Shown here piece by piece: positions 32,172 to 39,875 of a stretch of DNA of 40,713 nucleotides. Under the pieces are notes generated by a model. That model was not told where the DNA came from and made no database searches. It was given only the letters and a program-made list of their open reading frames with translations. Position 1 is the first letter of the stretch. Each line of letters starts with the position of its first letter. Source of the DNA: Lentisphaeria bacterium UBA4640 (lineage in GTDB: Bacteria > Verrucomicrobiota > Lentisphaeria > Victivallales > UBA1829); contig DHMO01000038.1 in NCBI GenBank assembly GCA_002405835.1, positions 1-40,713 of the forward strand. The letters are read 5' to 3'. Made by a program: the position numbers and the translations under genes.

Positions 32172-32909
32172 TCATCCTTTCCGGAATACGGCGATGTATT
32201 CCTGGTTGCCTTTCGGTCCTTTGATCTCCGACGGGGTGACCTCAAGAAATTTCCACGCAAGCCGTTCCGTTGCAAAGCGTTTCACTTTTTCAACACACGC
32301 GGCGCGGACAGCCTCGTCTGTCACGACTCCGCCCGGAGGGACATCCGCGCGGTCCGCTTCGAACTGCGGCTTCACCAGAATGAACGCCCATGCGCCCGGT
32401 TTCATAACCGTGTCGGCGGCCGGCAGAATCTTCGTCGTTGAAATAAACGATACATCCATCGCGACAAGGTCGACAGGCTCCGGAATTATCGAGCGGTCGA
32501 GCGTGCGCGCATTTACGCCTTCCAGACAGACCACGCGCGGATCATTCCTCAGTTTCGCATGCAGCAGCCCCTTTCCGACGTCAACCGCATAGACCCTCGC
32601 CGCACCGTCATGAAGCATGACGTCCGTAAAACCGCCGGTCGATGCGCCGACGTCCATCGCAGCCAGCCCGGAAAGATCGGGCAGAAGACGTTCCAGCGCC
32701 GGACGCAGTTTCTGCGCGCCGCGGCTGGCGAAGGTATCCGCTGTATCAACCAGCAGGGCGGCCTCGAACGCAACCATTTCAGACGCCTTGCGCACGAGCA
32801 TGTCGGGATTGTAGCGGACCCGCCCCTCCATGATCATGCGGAGCGCCTCGTCGCGGTCTGCACAGATGCCGTGCGCACAAAGCCATTCGTCAACACGCAG
32901 TTTCTTCAT
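32172..32909 (-). CDS. tlyA: TlyA-family rRNA 2'-O-methyltransferase (hemolysin A)
   Basis: This 245-residue protein joins an S4 RNA-binding domain (residues 1-60, RVDEWLCAHGICADRDEAL) to an FtsJ-type methyltransferase. DVGASTGGFTDVML is the AdoMet site, followed by VAMDVSFISTTK and VKPQFE with the catalytic Asp and Lys. TlyA proteins methylate cytidines of 16S or 23S rRNA and set capreomycin sensitivity; the hemolysin name is historic. The ATG overlaps the mtnA stop codon by four bases (ATGA), so translation is coupled and no strong ribosome site is needed. Confidence 0.93.
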   Translation of the reverse strand: MKKLRVDEWLCAHGICADRDEALRMIMEGRVRYNPDMLVRKASEMVAFEAALLVDTADTFASRGAQKLRPALERLLPDLSGLAAMDVGASTGGFTDVMLHDGAARVYAVDVGKGLLHAKLRNDPRVVCLEGVNARTLDRSIIPEPVDLVAMDVSFISTTKILPAADTVMKPGAWAFILVKPQFEADRADVPPGGVVTDEAVRAACVEKVKRFATERLAWKFLEVTPSEIKGPKGNQEYIAVFRKG

Positions 32910-33967
32910 ATTGCGGAAACGACTCCCTTCTCGGTGATGTAGCCGGTAATGAGCGAAGCGGGCGTGACATCGAAAGCGGGGTTGTAGACTTTGATATTCT
33001 GCGGAGAGATGCGGCGTCCGTTGAATGTGGTGATTTCGGATTCGTCACGCTGTTCAATCGGAATCGCGGAACCGTCCGGAATGGAACGGTCGATCGTCGA
33101 AAACGGAATCGCTATGTAAAACGGAATCCTGTGATATTTCGCGGCGATTGCAAGCTGATAGGTTCCGATTTTGTTCGCGGCGTCACCGTTTGCCGCCACG
33201 CGGTCCGCTCCGACAATCACAATATCGACACGACCTTCGCGCATCACCTGCGCCGCCATGGAGTCGCAGATCGTGGTGACGTCCACTCCGCTCTGCGAAA
33301 GTTCCCACGCCGTCAGACGCGCCCCCTGCAGCAGCGGACGGGTCTCATCCGAATAGACATGCAGCCGGAGCCCCGCTTTCTGCGCGGCGTAAACCGGAGC
33401 CAGAGCGGTTCCGCATCCGCCCGTGGCGAGCGCGCCGGCGTTGCAGTGTGTAAGCACGCCCATGCCATCCTTCAGCAAAGTCAGCCCGTTCCGCCCGATG
33501 GCGTCGCACATCGCGATATCTTCGGCAAGAATCGCAAGAGCTTCGTTCAGCAGGACGCCAAGAAGTTCGGAAACCCCGCCCGCGCACTCCGAAGTCTTCG
33601 CACAGCAGCGGCGGAGCGCCCACGAAAGATTGACAGCCGTCGGGCGCGACGATTCCAGGTACGCGGCAGTCTGATAGAGACACGCGAGAAACTCTTCGCG
33701 TCCGGGAACGCTGAAACGCTGGGCGCATGCGGCAAGCCCAAGCGCCGCGGCGCATCCGATGGCAGGCGCACCGCGCACGGCAAGACGTTTGATTGCCTCA
33801 TAGACCGTCTGCGGATCGGAAAGCAGAATGCGTTTGAATTCTCCCGGCAGCAGAGTCTGGTCGATGATATCGACAAAACCGGGAACCAGCGGGTTGAGCG
33901 CCGGATCGGGAGCAGTATACGCAACGCCCTCCGCGGAACGCCATAAAACCGTATCCGGACGCATCAT
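32906..33967 (-). CDS. mtnA: S-methyl-5-thioribose-1-phosphate isomerase
   Basis: This 353-residue protein isomerises methylthioribose 1-phosphate to methylthioribulose 1-phosphate in methionine salvage. Family motifs are VRGAPAIGCAAALG, LTHCNAGALATGG (catalytic Cys) and VGADRVAANGDAANKIGT (catalytic Asp), with IPFYIAIPFSTID near the end. The N-terminal part holds VDIIDQTLLPG. The gene overlaps the secreted-protein gene upstream (ATGA) and tlyA downstream (ATGA). No other methionine-salvage gene is in the window, so it may instead serve a short salvage route or act on a related sugar phosphate. A second ATG at 33964 is possible. Confidence 0.93.
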   Translation of the reverse strand: MMRPDTVLWRSAEGVAYTAPDPALNPLVPGFVDIIDQTLLPGEFKRILLSDPQTVYEAIKRLAVRGAPAIGCAAALGLAACAQRFSVPGREEFLACLYQTAAYLESSRPTAVNLSWALRRCCAKTSECAGGVSELLGVLLNEALAILAEDIAMCDAIGRNGLTLLKDGMGVLTHCNAGALATGGCGTALAPVYAAQKAGLRLHVYSDETRPLLQGARLTAWELSQSGVDVTTICDSMAAQVMREGRVDIVIVGADRVAANGDAANKIGTYQLAIAAKYHRIPFYIAIPFSTIDRSIPDGSAIPIEQRDESEITTFNGRRISPQNIKVYNPAFDVTPASLITGYITEKGVVSAI

Positions 33968-34887
33968 TCCTCCTCGCTTTTCAATTCAAAAACGTTCTTC
34001 TGCTCCACTTTCACTTCATCGAGGAACGGAAGCTCTTTCAGTTCTTCGTAATCAACGTCTTTGCGCGCCATGCGGCCGCCGTCAACGGTGACTTCCGCCG
34101 TCTTCGGGTCGAGCACCAGGAACGGAGTCGAGGAAGTACGGATGTAAACATCACGCCGCTCCAGCCGTCCGGTGTGGTCGTAAACGTAATGTGCATAGAC
34201 TTTCGGCGTGACGGCGACCATGATGTGAAACCGGGCGAGCGAATCGATCTGCAGCTGCGGCTTCAGATTCGAACCGATGTCAAAACCGATGCGGCGCACC
34301 GCATAGACATGATCGTGGTCGTCGATCATCATGCAGTAGTACATGTTGCGTCCGTCGGAGAAGGTGAGCAGACGGTACGTGCGGCGCTGGATCACCTTGT
34401 CTGCGGCCTTTCCGGAGTAATCCGGAAGCCCGATCTCACGCTTCCAGATGGTCTGCCCAGGACGGATTTTGAAGGTGGTTTCGTTGGATTCATACGGTGC
34501 GGCAAGCTGCGGATGACGCACAACCGCGCGGATGGAATAGAGTCCCTCATCCTGAAGACTGAAGTAGCGCGCAAGGTTGAAGGTAAAGGAACGCGCTTCG
34601 CCCGGAGCGAGAATCACGCCCTGGAGCTGCGGACGCACCGAGCGGTCCGAAAGTTGGGCAATCGTGCGTGACGGCGTCAGAATATTGAACAGGATTTCCC
34701 CCTGAAGATTCTTCGAACTGCCGAAGGCTATCGGATGCGAAGTGTAGTTGCGGAGCACGACGCGGACATGCACTGCATCGTACTTCATGTAGACCGGATA
34801 CGGGGCTTCGAGCTTGACGGCGATCTGCGCGAACAGCGAAAGTCCGGAAAAAAGAAGAAGGAGCGGAAGCAGAATGCGAATTTTCAT
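33964..34887 (-). CDS. Secreted protein of unknown function
   Basis: This 307-residue protein begins with a Sec signal peptide (KIRILLPLLLLFSGLSLFA). The mature part is beta-rich. The first half (about 20-165) resembles an immunoglobulin-like or fibronectin-like fold (VKLEAPYPVYMKYDAVHVRV, SIRAVVRHPQL), and the second half is a separate domain ending in an acidic tail (FELKSEEE). I do not recognise a family, though such proteins are common in Lentisphaerota and Planctomycetes. The start at 34887 has AAGGA 8 nt upstream and fits the signal peptide. It is the first gene of the operon with mtnA, tlyA and yjbQ and overlaps mtnA by four bases. Confidence 0.78.
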   Translation of the reverse strand: MKIRILLPLLLLFSGLSLFAQIAVKLEAPYPVYMKYDAVHVRVVLRNYTSHPIAFGSSKNLQGEILFNILTPSRTIAQLSDRSVRPQLQGVILAPGEARSFTFNLARYFSLQDEGLYSIRAVVRHPQLAAPYESNETTFKIRPGQTIWKREIGLPDYSGKAADKVIQRRTYRLLTFSDGRNMYYCMMIDDHDHVYAVRRIGFDIGSNLKPQLQIDSLARFHIMVAVTPKVYAHYVYDHTGRLERRDVYIRTSSTPFLVLDPKTAEVTVDGGRMARKDVDYEELKELPFLDEVKVEQKNVFELKSEEE

Positions 34888-34954
34888 AGACGGAATCCTT
34901 ATCGTTAATTTTTCAGTATCATACACCGGAAACCGGAGAAATGCCAGTCGTTTT

Positions 34955-35980
34955 TTAAAGACCGAGCATTTTTTCCATTGATTTTTTCACGGCGGCGGCG
35001 GAAATCGCGGTGTGACAGCCGGATCCGGCGCATTCGCGTTTGAAACATTTCACACAGTCGACGGGGGCGGTCAGCACCTCCGCACGGTCCGAAAACGGTC
35101 CTGTCAGAACCGGATCGGTGGGACCGAACAGCGCGGTGAGCGGCGTTCCGAGCGCGGCGGCGATGTGCATCGGTCCGCTGTCGTTGCAGAGCAGCAGACG
35201 CGAACGGCGGATCGCCTCCACGAGTTCCGCAATGCCGGTCAGCCCGATCAGATTCAGCGAGGGAGCTTTGAGTGCGCGGCGCAGACGCTCCCCGAGCGGT
35301 TTTTCCGAGGGCGAGCCGAGAATCACAAACGAATAATCGTGATGGTCGCGGTAGAACAGATTCAGAGCCTCCGCAAAGAATTCCGGCGGCCACTCCTTCG
35401 TGACCCAGCGGGCGCCGGGAGAAACCGCAATAATCTTCTCTTTCGCAAATCCGCGCAGAAGAGTCGCAACCCGCTGAGCTGCAACGGGATTCCGTTTCAG
35501 TTCAAACAAGATGTCCTCCGGCTCCGGAATCCCCAGGAACTCCGCCATCATCGCAACATTCTTCTGGACCGCATGACGTTCCGTTTCGCCGGGATTCAGC
35601 GTATGACGGTAGAAAATGCGCGCGCCCCACTCGCGGGAGTGAAGCGGACCGGCGACAACACGGGTTCGCGCAAGACGCGAAATCACCGCGCTGCGGAGCA
35701 GTCCCTGAAGGTCGATCACAGCATCATAGCGGTTCCTGCGGATGCCGGAAAGGAGTTCGGCAAACGCCTTCGGGAACTTGGCGGCCTGCCCCAGCTCTTT
35801 GCGGCGGAAAAGAATGATGTTGTCGACCGCCGGATGATAGGCGACCATCGGGGCGAATGCGGGAACGACAAGCCAGTCGATCACCGCATCGGGTTCCCGT
35901 TCCGCGAGCAGCGAAACCGCGGGGAAGGCATGAATCACATCCCCGAGACTGCTTGGTTTGACGATGAGGAAGCGCTTCAT
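34955..35980 (-). CDS. Heptosyltransferase-like glycosyltransferase (GT9)
   Basis: This 341-residue protein belongs to GT family 9, which adds heptose to the LPS inner core on the cytoplasmic face of the inner membrane. It starts RFLIVKPSSLGDVIHAFPAV, the usual GT9 opening, and holds DAVIDLQGLLRSAVISRLA, IAVSPGARWVTKEWP and LLCNDSGPMHIAAALGTP, then LFGPTDP. It is closer to the WaaC/WaaF type than to other GT-B enzymes. The tail has a Cys-rich piece (CVKCFKRECAGSGCH) typical of many GT9 proteins. It starts 16 bp after the phosphoesterase gene behind GGGAG and ends the apt operon. Confidence 0.92.
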   Translation of the reverse strand: MKRFLIVKPSSLGDVIHAFPAVSLLAEREPDAVIDWLVVPAFAPMVAYHPAVDNIILFRRKELGQAAKFPKAFAELLSGIRRNRYDAVIDLQGLLRSAVISRLARTRVVAGPLHSREWGARIFYRHTLNPGETERHAVQKNVAMMAEFLGIPEPEDILFELKRNPVAAQRVATLLRGFAKEKIIAVSPGARWVTKEWPPEFFAEALNLFYRDHHDYSFVILGSPSEKPLGERLRRALKAPSLNLIGLTGIAELVEAIRRSRLLLCNDSGPMHIAAALGTPLTALFGPTDPVLTGPFSDRAEVLTAPVDCVKCFKRECAGSGCHTAISAAAVKKSMEKMLGL

Positions 35981-35996
35981 GACGCCTCTCCCGTGG

Positions 35997-36794
35997 TCAG
36001 AGACCGCGCTCCAGCCGGGTGGCGAGACGTTCAGGCAAGCCGGCGGCGAGAATCTTCCGCTGCGTCTGCTCGTAGTCGTAGGGCAGACGGTAGCGCGAAA
36101 GCACCTTCAGATCCGTATCGTAAATGCAGAACGAGGCGCGCGGATCGCGGTTGCGGGGCTGTCCCACACTTCCGATGTTGATGAGATATTTGACGCTCTG
36201 CTCCACGGGAATCTGAATCATATCCGCCTGCCGGGGATCGGAACCGTCATCGACGGACGCCCAGACGGGGATCTCCTCGATGGGGCGCGCGCCCATTGCA
36301 ATCGGGCGCTTGCTGAACGCCACCGGCACATGGGAGTGTCCGCAGAAGCAGAGCTGTGTGAACTGATAGGAGAAGTTGTCGGCGGCATTGTGCACGTCGA
36401 AGATGTACCCCCAGGCATCGGGACCGTCAAGCGTCGCATGGACGATCGTCATGTTTGCGCCCTTGATGGTCAGGCGCATCGGAAGAGACGAGAGCCAGCG
36501 GAGATCCTCTTCGGAGAGCTGGGCGCGGGTCCAGAGCACGGCGGCTTTTGCGTTGGGATTGAACCCCTCCATGACGTTGTCGCCGTTGGAAGCGTACTCG
36601 TCGTGGTTGCCCTTGACGATGGTGAGATTCGGGAGAGCGCGGACGATGTCGAGACACTCCTTCGGATTGGCGTTGTACCCGACAACGTCGCCAAGACAGA
36701 CATAATGTTCAACCTGTTCCTGCTCGCAGATGGCGAGGACATTGGTCAGGGCTTCGAGGTTGCCGTGAATATCGCTGATGATGGCATATTTCAT
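35997..36794 (-). CDS. Calcineurin-like metallophosphoesterase (YfcE/MJ0936 type)
   Basis: This 265-residue cytoplasmic protein has all motifs of small calcineurin-like phosphoesterases: SDIHGN (residues 7-12), LGDVVGYNANP, KGNHDEY, VHATLDGP and CGHSHVP. These bind two metal ions and cut phosphodiesters or phosphomonoesters. YfcE-like proteins often act on cyclic nucleotides or other small phosphodiesters in vitro, so the true substrate is not known here. It starts 16 bp after apt with GGAAGA as ribosome site and is followed by the heptosyltransferase. Confidence 0.92.
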   Translation of the reverse strand: MKYAIISDIHGNLEALTNVLAICEQEQVEHYVCLGDVVGYNANPKECLDIVRALPNLTIVKGNHDEYASNGDNVMEGFNPNAKAAVLWTRAQLSEEDLRWLSSLPMRLTIKGANMTIVHATLDGPDAWGYIFDVHNAADNFSYQFTQLCFCGHSHVPVAFSKRPIAMGARPIEEIPVWASVDDGSDPRQADMIQIPVEQSVKYLINIGSVGQPRNRDPRASFCIYDTDLKVLSRYRLPYDYEQTQRKILAAGLPERLATRLERGL

Positions 36795-36810
36795 TCTTCC
36801 GCACTCCGCA

Positions 36811-37344
36811 TTAGTGATAGGTCAGCAGTGAATTCACCGTTCCACAGCCGACGAGATTGGGACGGGGATTGAGAAATCCGAGTTCGACCATGAAATCCGA
36901 AGCGATGACATTTGCATTGAGCTTCCGGACGAGCCGCGCGACGGCGTTGACCGTTCCGCCGGTGGCGAGCAGATCGTCAATGATCACGACCCGCTGTCCG
37001 GGCTTGATGGAATCTTTCTGAGCCTCAATGACGCCGAGTCCGTATTCGAGTTCATAGGATTCGGTGACGCATTCGCGGGGGAGCTTTCCGGCCTTCCGGA
37101 TGGGAACGAAACCGCAGCCGAGCGCAGCTGCCAGCGCTCCGCCGAAGATGAAACCGCGCGCTTCCACGCCGGCGACGACGTCGACATTGTCGTTTTTATG
37201 AAAATCCGCAAATGCAAGAATAATATCCCGGAAGAGTTCCGCATCCGTGAAAACGGGCATGACATCCCGGAAGATCACGCCATTCACCGGGTAATCGGGA
37301 ATGCTGATGATCCGCTCCGCGATCCGTTCATTCAACTGTTTCAT
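36811..37344 (-). CDS. apt: Adenine phosphoribosyltransferase
   Basis: This 177-residue enzyme makes AMP from adenine and PRPP in purine salvage. Signatures are YPVNGVIFRDVMPVF near the start, GVEARGFIFGGALAAALG (adenine pocket) and VVIIDDLLATGGT (PRPP loop, about residues 125-137). The length is normal. The start at 37344 follows TATGGAGCG. The gene starts only about 30 bp after the 3' end of the RNase P RNA on the same strand and no separate promoter is seen, so it may be read from the rnpB promoter. Confidence 0.95.
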   Translation of the reverse strand: MKQLNERIAERIISIPDYPVNGVIFRDVMPVFTDAELFRDIILAFADFHKNDNVDVVAGVEARGFIFGGALAAALGCGFVPIRKAGKLPRECVTESYELEYGLGVIEAQKDSIKPGQRVVIIDDLLATGGTVNAVARLVRKLNANVIASDFMVELGFLNPRPNLVGCGTVNSLLTYH

Positions 37345-37372
37345 ATTTCAACGCTCCATAAAATTCTGAAAA

Positions 37373-37716
37373 AGCAGAGATGCGGCATAAGCCGGATTCT
37401 GTCCCCTTGCGGGGGGCGATCATCTGTCTATGCGGCCAGAACCCGGAATTCAATCGTCGCGGGCAGCGACTCATTCCCTATTTGGCCTTGCTCCGGGAGG
37501 GGCTTGCACTGCCGGCTCAATCTCTTGAAACCGCGGCGGGCTCTTACCCCGCCTTTTCACCCTTGCCGGATTGCTCCGGCGGTTTGTTTTCTGCTGCGCT
37601 TTCCTTCTCATGGAATATGGTCCATGACATCCTCGTTTTATGGAGGACTCCCTGCCCTGCGGAGTCCGGACTTTCCTCTTTGCTTTCGCAAAGCGACCGC
37701 CGCCGGCATCTCTGAA
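37373..37716 (-). ncRNA. rnpB: RNase P RNA, bacterial type A
   Basis: The minus strand reads as a full bacterial RNase P RNA of about 340 nt, the ribozyme that trims the 5' ends of precursor tRNAs. Conserved blocks are AGAGGAAAGTCCGGACTCC (5' half of P4), AGCAGAAAAC, GGGTGAAAAGGCGGGGTAAG and ACAGAATCCGGCTTATG (3' half of P4). The closing P1 helix is CAGAGATGC at the 5' end (37714-37706) pairing with GCATCTCTG at the 3' end (37383-37375). The exact ends may differ by a few bases. The following CTTTTTCAGAATTTT is only a short U-tract. Confidence 0.95.
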
Positions 37717-37721
37717 CGGTA

Positions 37722-37750
37722 AATATACACCCGTTTTCCCGATATGTCCA
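37722..37750 (-). promoter_or_regulatory. rnpB: Promoter of rnpB
   Basis: On the minus strand TGGACA (37750-37745), 17 bp, TATATT (37727-37722). The predicted start near 37715 agrees with the 5' end of P1 in the RNA. Confidence 0.75.
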
Positions 37751-38207
37751 GTCCCGAAAAGAAAAAATTGTCCGGAACGGCTTCCGTGCGCATTCCTCCT
37801 CATTTCCGCATCTCACGGTTCGCATTCTGCAGCTTTTTCTACAAATCTTTGACATTCAACGTCTTTCACGCTTTTCAATCAGAAAAAGAAAAACAGATTC
37901 TTTCCGAATTCCGGAAAAGTTCTAAAAAAGAACAATTTTTTCATAAAAAAAGATTGATTTTTAAGTTTTTTCTGCTAAATTTAAATACTGATGAATTTGC
38001 TGTATTTTTGATTTTTAAGAGCGGTTTCAGGCTTGATGAATCACAATAATACTTATGGTTCAAAACATGCCGACAATAACTCTTTCTTAATTCATCAAAA
38101 GATACACAATATCAAAAAAAGTTTGATTCGGAGCAGAAAGTTCCGGGAAAAGAAAAGACCGAAATCCGTACAGACTTCGGCAAAAACAAATTTGGGGAGA
38201 CAAACGT
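37751..38207 (+). promoter_or_regulatory. AT-rich gene-free stretch upstream of the HU gene
   Basis: No convincing gene lies in these 457 bp. The reading frames here lack ribosome sites and recognisable protein motifs. From about 37850 on, the stretch is clearly richer in A and T than the rest of the window. A possible promoter for the HU gene is TTGATT (37954-37959), 16 bp, TAAATT (37976-37981), which would give a leader of about 220 nt. Nothing else firm is seen. Confidence 0.4.
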
Positions 38208-38495
38208 ATGACAAAACGGGATCTTGTCGGCAAAATCGCCGGCGAAACTCAGCTGCATCAGGAAGAAGTCATGGTCGTGGTGCAGAAAACACTGGATCAC
38301 ATCGCGGACGAACTTGCAAGCGGACGCTGCGTTGAACTGCGCAACTTCGGAGTATTCGAAATCGTAGTCCGCCGGGAACGCAAAGGACGCAATCCGAAGA
38401 AGCCGGCAAACGAAGTCGTCATTCCGGAACGCGCCGTCGTGAAGTTCCGCTCCGGAAAAGTTTTAAAAGAAAGAGTTGAAAGTCTTATAAAATAA
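38208..38495 (+). CDS. HU/IHF-family DNA-binding protein
   Basis: This 95-residue nucleoid protein has the HU fold: TKRDLVGKIAGETQLHQEEV at the start, RCVELRNFGVFEIVVRRERKG as the central beta part, then RNPKKPANEVVIPERAVVKF and the C-terminal helix. The RNP segment holds the Pro that inserts into DNA. It bends DNA and may form homodimers or heterodimers. HU and IHF subunits cannot be told apart with certainty here. The start at 38208 has GGGGAG 8 nt upstream, after a long AT-rich leader, and a terminator hairpin follows at 38564. Confidence 0.93.
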   Translation: MTKRDLVGKIAGETQLHQEEVMVVVQKTLDHIADELASGRCVELRNFGVFEIVVRRERKGRNPKKPANEVVIPERAVVKFRSGKVLKERVESLIK

Positions 38496-38503
38496 ATTAT
38501 ATT
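38476..38503 (+). promoter_or_regulatory. hisS: Candidate hisS promoter in the end of the HU gene
   Basis: TTGAAA (38476-38481), 16 bp, TATATT (38498-38503). A start near 38510 would place the hairpin at 38564-38592 inside the hisS leader. Confidence 0.5.
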
Positions 38504-38563
38504 ATGCTCTGTGCGTTTTTGCACGGGGATCATAACAGAACATATCAGGAAACTGAAACAGAC

Positions 38564-38602
38564 TGCCCTGCGGGATCCTCTTTTGCAGGGCATTTGTTTT
38601 TC
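38564..38602 (+). terminator. Terminator after HU, possible hisS attenuator
   Basis: TGCCCTGC (38564-38571) pairs with GCAGGGCA (38585-38592) and TTTGTTTTTC follows. It fits the end of the HU transcript. It also lies only 29 bp before the hisS start, downstream of the candidate hisS promoter. Confidence 0.75.
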
Positions 38603-38620
38603 GGGAAAAAGGAAAGTCTT

Positions 38621-39874
38621 ATGTCGAAGTCAACACCGCCGCCGGGAACCAGCGATATTACACCCGAAGAGGCACCCACCTGGTGCTTCCTCGAAAACAC
38701 CGCGAAAAAGGTCTTCTCCCTTTACGGGTACGGAGAACTCAGAACCCCGATCTTCGAATATACCGAGGTTTTCCAGCGCGGACTCGGCGACGAAACGGAA
38801 GTCGTCAAAAAGGAAATGTACACGTTTGAGGACCGCGGCGGACGCAGCCTCACTCTCCGTCCGGAGGGAACCGCCGGCGTCATGCGCTCCCTCTCCGGAA
38901 CCGATGCCCTCAACGGCGTGGAACACCGCGTGTTCTACATCGGCCCCATGTTCCGCGGAGAACGTCCCGCGGCCGGACGCCGCCGCCAGTTCCACCAGAT
39001 CGGCGTCGAAAACGCCGGAAAAGTTTCGCCTGAACTCGACGCCGAGTGCATCTCCATGCTCGTTCACTACCTGAATGAAATCGGAATCACCGGATTCACG
39101 CTCTATCTCAACACCCGCGGCGTCGCTTCCGACCGTCCAGCGGCGGAAAAAGCTCTGCGCGAATACTTCGCTCCCCACCTCGAACACATGTGCGACGACT
39201 GCAAGGAGCGTTTCGAACGCAACATCTGGCGTATCCTCGACTGCAAACAGGAACGCTGCCGCGCCGTCATCGAAAACGCCCCCGATCCGGCGACGTTCTT
39301 CAGCGATGAATCCAAACTCTACTTCAAAAAAGTCTGCGACGCGCTCACCGCAATGGGCATCGAATACGTCGTCGAACCGCGTCTCGTCCGCGGACTCGAC
39401 TACTATGTCCACACGGTTTTCGAACTCACACACCCCGGACTCGGCGGGCAGACCGCCATTGCCGGCGGCGGACGCTATGAACTGCGTCTGCCCGAATCCA
39501 GCAAACCGATCCAGGGCGTCGGCTATGCGGCCGGAATGGAGCGTCTCATCATGGTTCGTGAAGCGCTCGGACTAGCACCGATCCCGGTCGAACATCCGAA
39601 GATTTTCCTTGTCTCCATGGGCGAACAGGCGCTCGCGTTCAACATTGCGCTCGCGGCGAAACTCCGCAAAGCGGGCGTCATGACCGGAATCGAACTCGAA
39701 GTCAAGAGTCTCAAATCGCAGATGCGCTCCGCGGACCGCGTCAAGGCCGCATACACGCTTGTCGTCGGAGAAAGCGAACTTGCATCCGGCAAGGCAAACC
39801 TCAAGAACATGGCGGATTCCACTCAGAAGGAAGTCGCCCTTGATGCGGAAGCCATTGTGAAGGAACTCTGCTGA
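38621..39874 (+). CDS. hisS: Histidyl-tRNA synthetase
   Basis: This 417-residue class II synthetase charges tRNA-His. It begins with the PPPGTSDITPEE region of motif 1, then RPEGTAGVMRSL (motif 2), the histidine-specific VRGLDYYVHTVFE and GGGRYE, and GVGYAAGMERLIM (motif 3). The C-terminal anticodon-binding domain runs from about residue 325. The start at 38621 (MSKSTPP) is preferred over an in-frame ATG at 38504, because it fits the family start and has AAGGAAAG in front. A DAHP synthase starts 1 bp after the stop, so the two are coupled. Confidence 0.96.
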   Translation: MSKSTPPPGTSDITPEEAPTWCFLENTAKKVFSLYGYGELRTPIFEYTEVFQRGLGDETEVVKKEMYTFEDRGGRSLTLRPEGTAGVMRSLSGTDALNGVEHRVFYIGPMFRGERPAAGRRRQFHQIGVENAGKVSPELDAECISMLVHYLNEIGITGFTLYLNTRGVASDRPAAEKALREYFAPHLEHMCDDCKERFERNIWRILDCKQERCRAVIENAPDPATFFSDESKLYFKKVCDALTAMGIEYVVEPRLVRGLDYYVHTVFELTHPGLGGQTAIAGGGRYELRLPESSKPIQGVGYAAGMERLIMVREALGLAPIPVEHPKIFLVSMGEQALAFNIALAAKLRKAGVMTGIELEVKSLKSQMRSADRVKAAYTLVVGESELASGKANLKNMADSTQKEVALDAEAIVKELC

Positions 39875-39875
39875 A

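Noticed and set aside
37380..37715. Protein frames of 70-174 residues over the RNase P RNA
   Set aside because: The region is a clear RNase P RNA on the minus strand; the frames are chance.
37744..38049. 101-residue plus-strand frame in the AT-rich stretch
   Set aside because: No ribosome site or family likeness; the composition reflects the AT-rich DNA.
38504..38620. Histidine leader peptide before hisS
   Set aside because: The frame starting at 38504 contains only scattered His codons and no run, so peptide-based attenuation is not supported.
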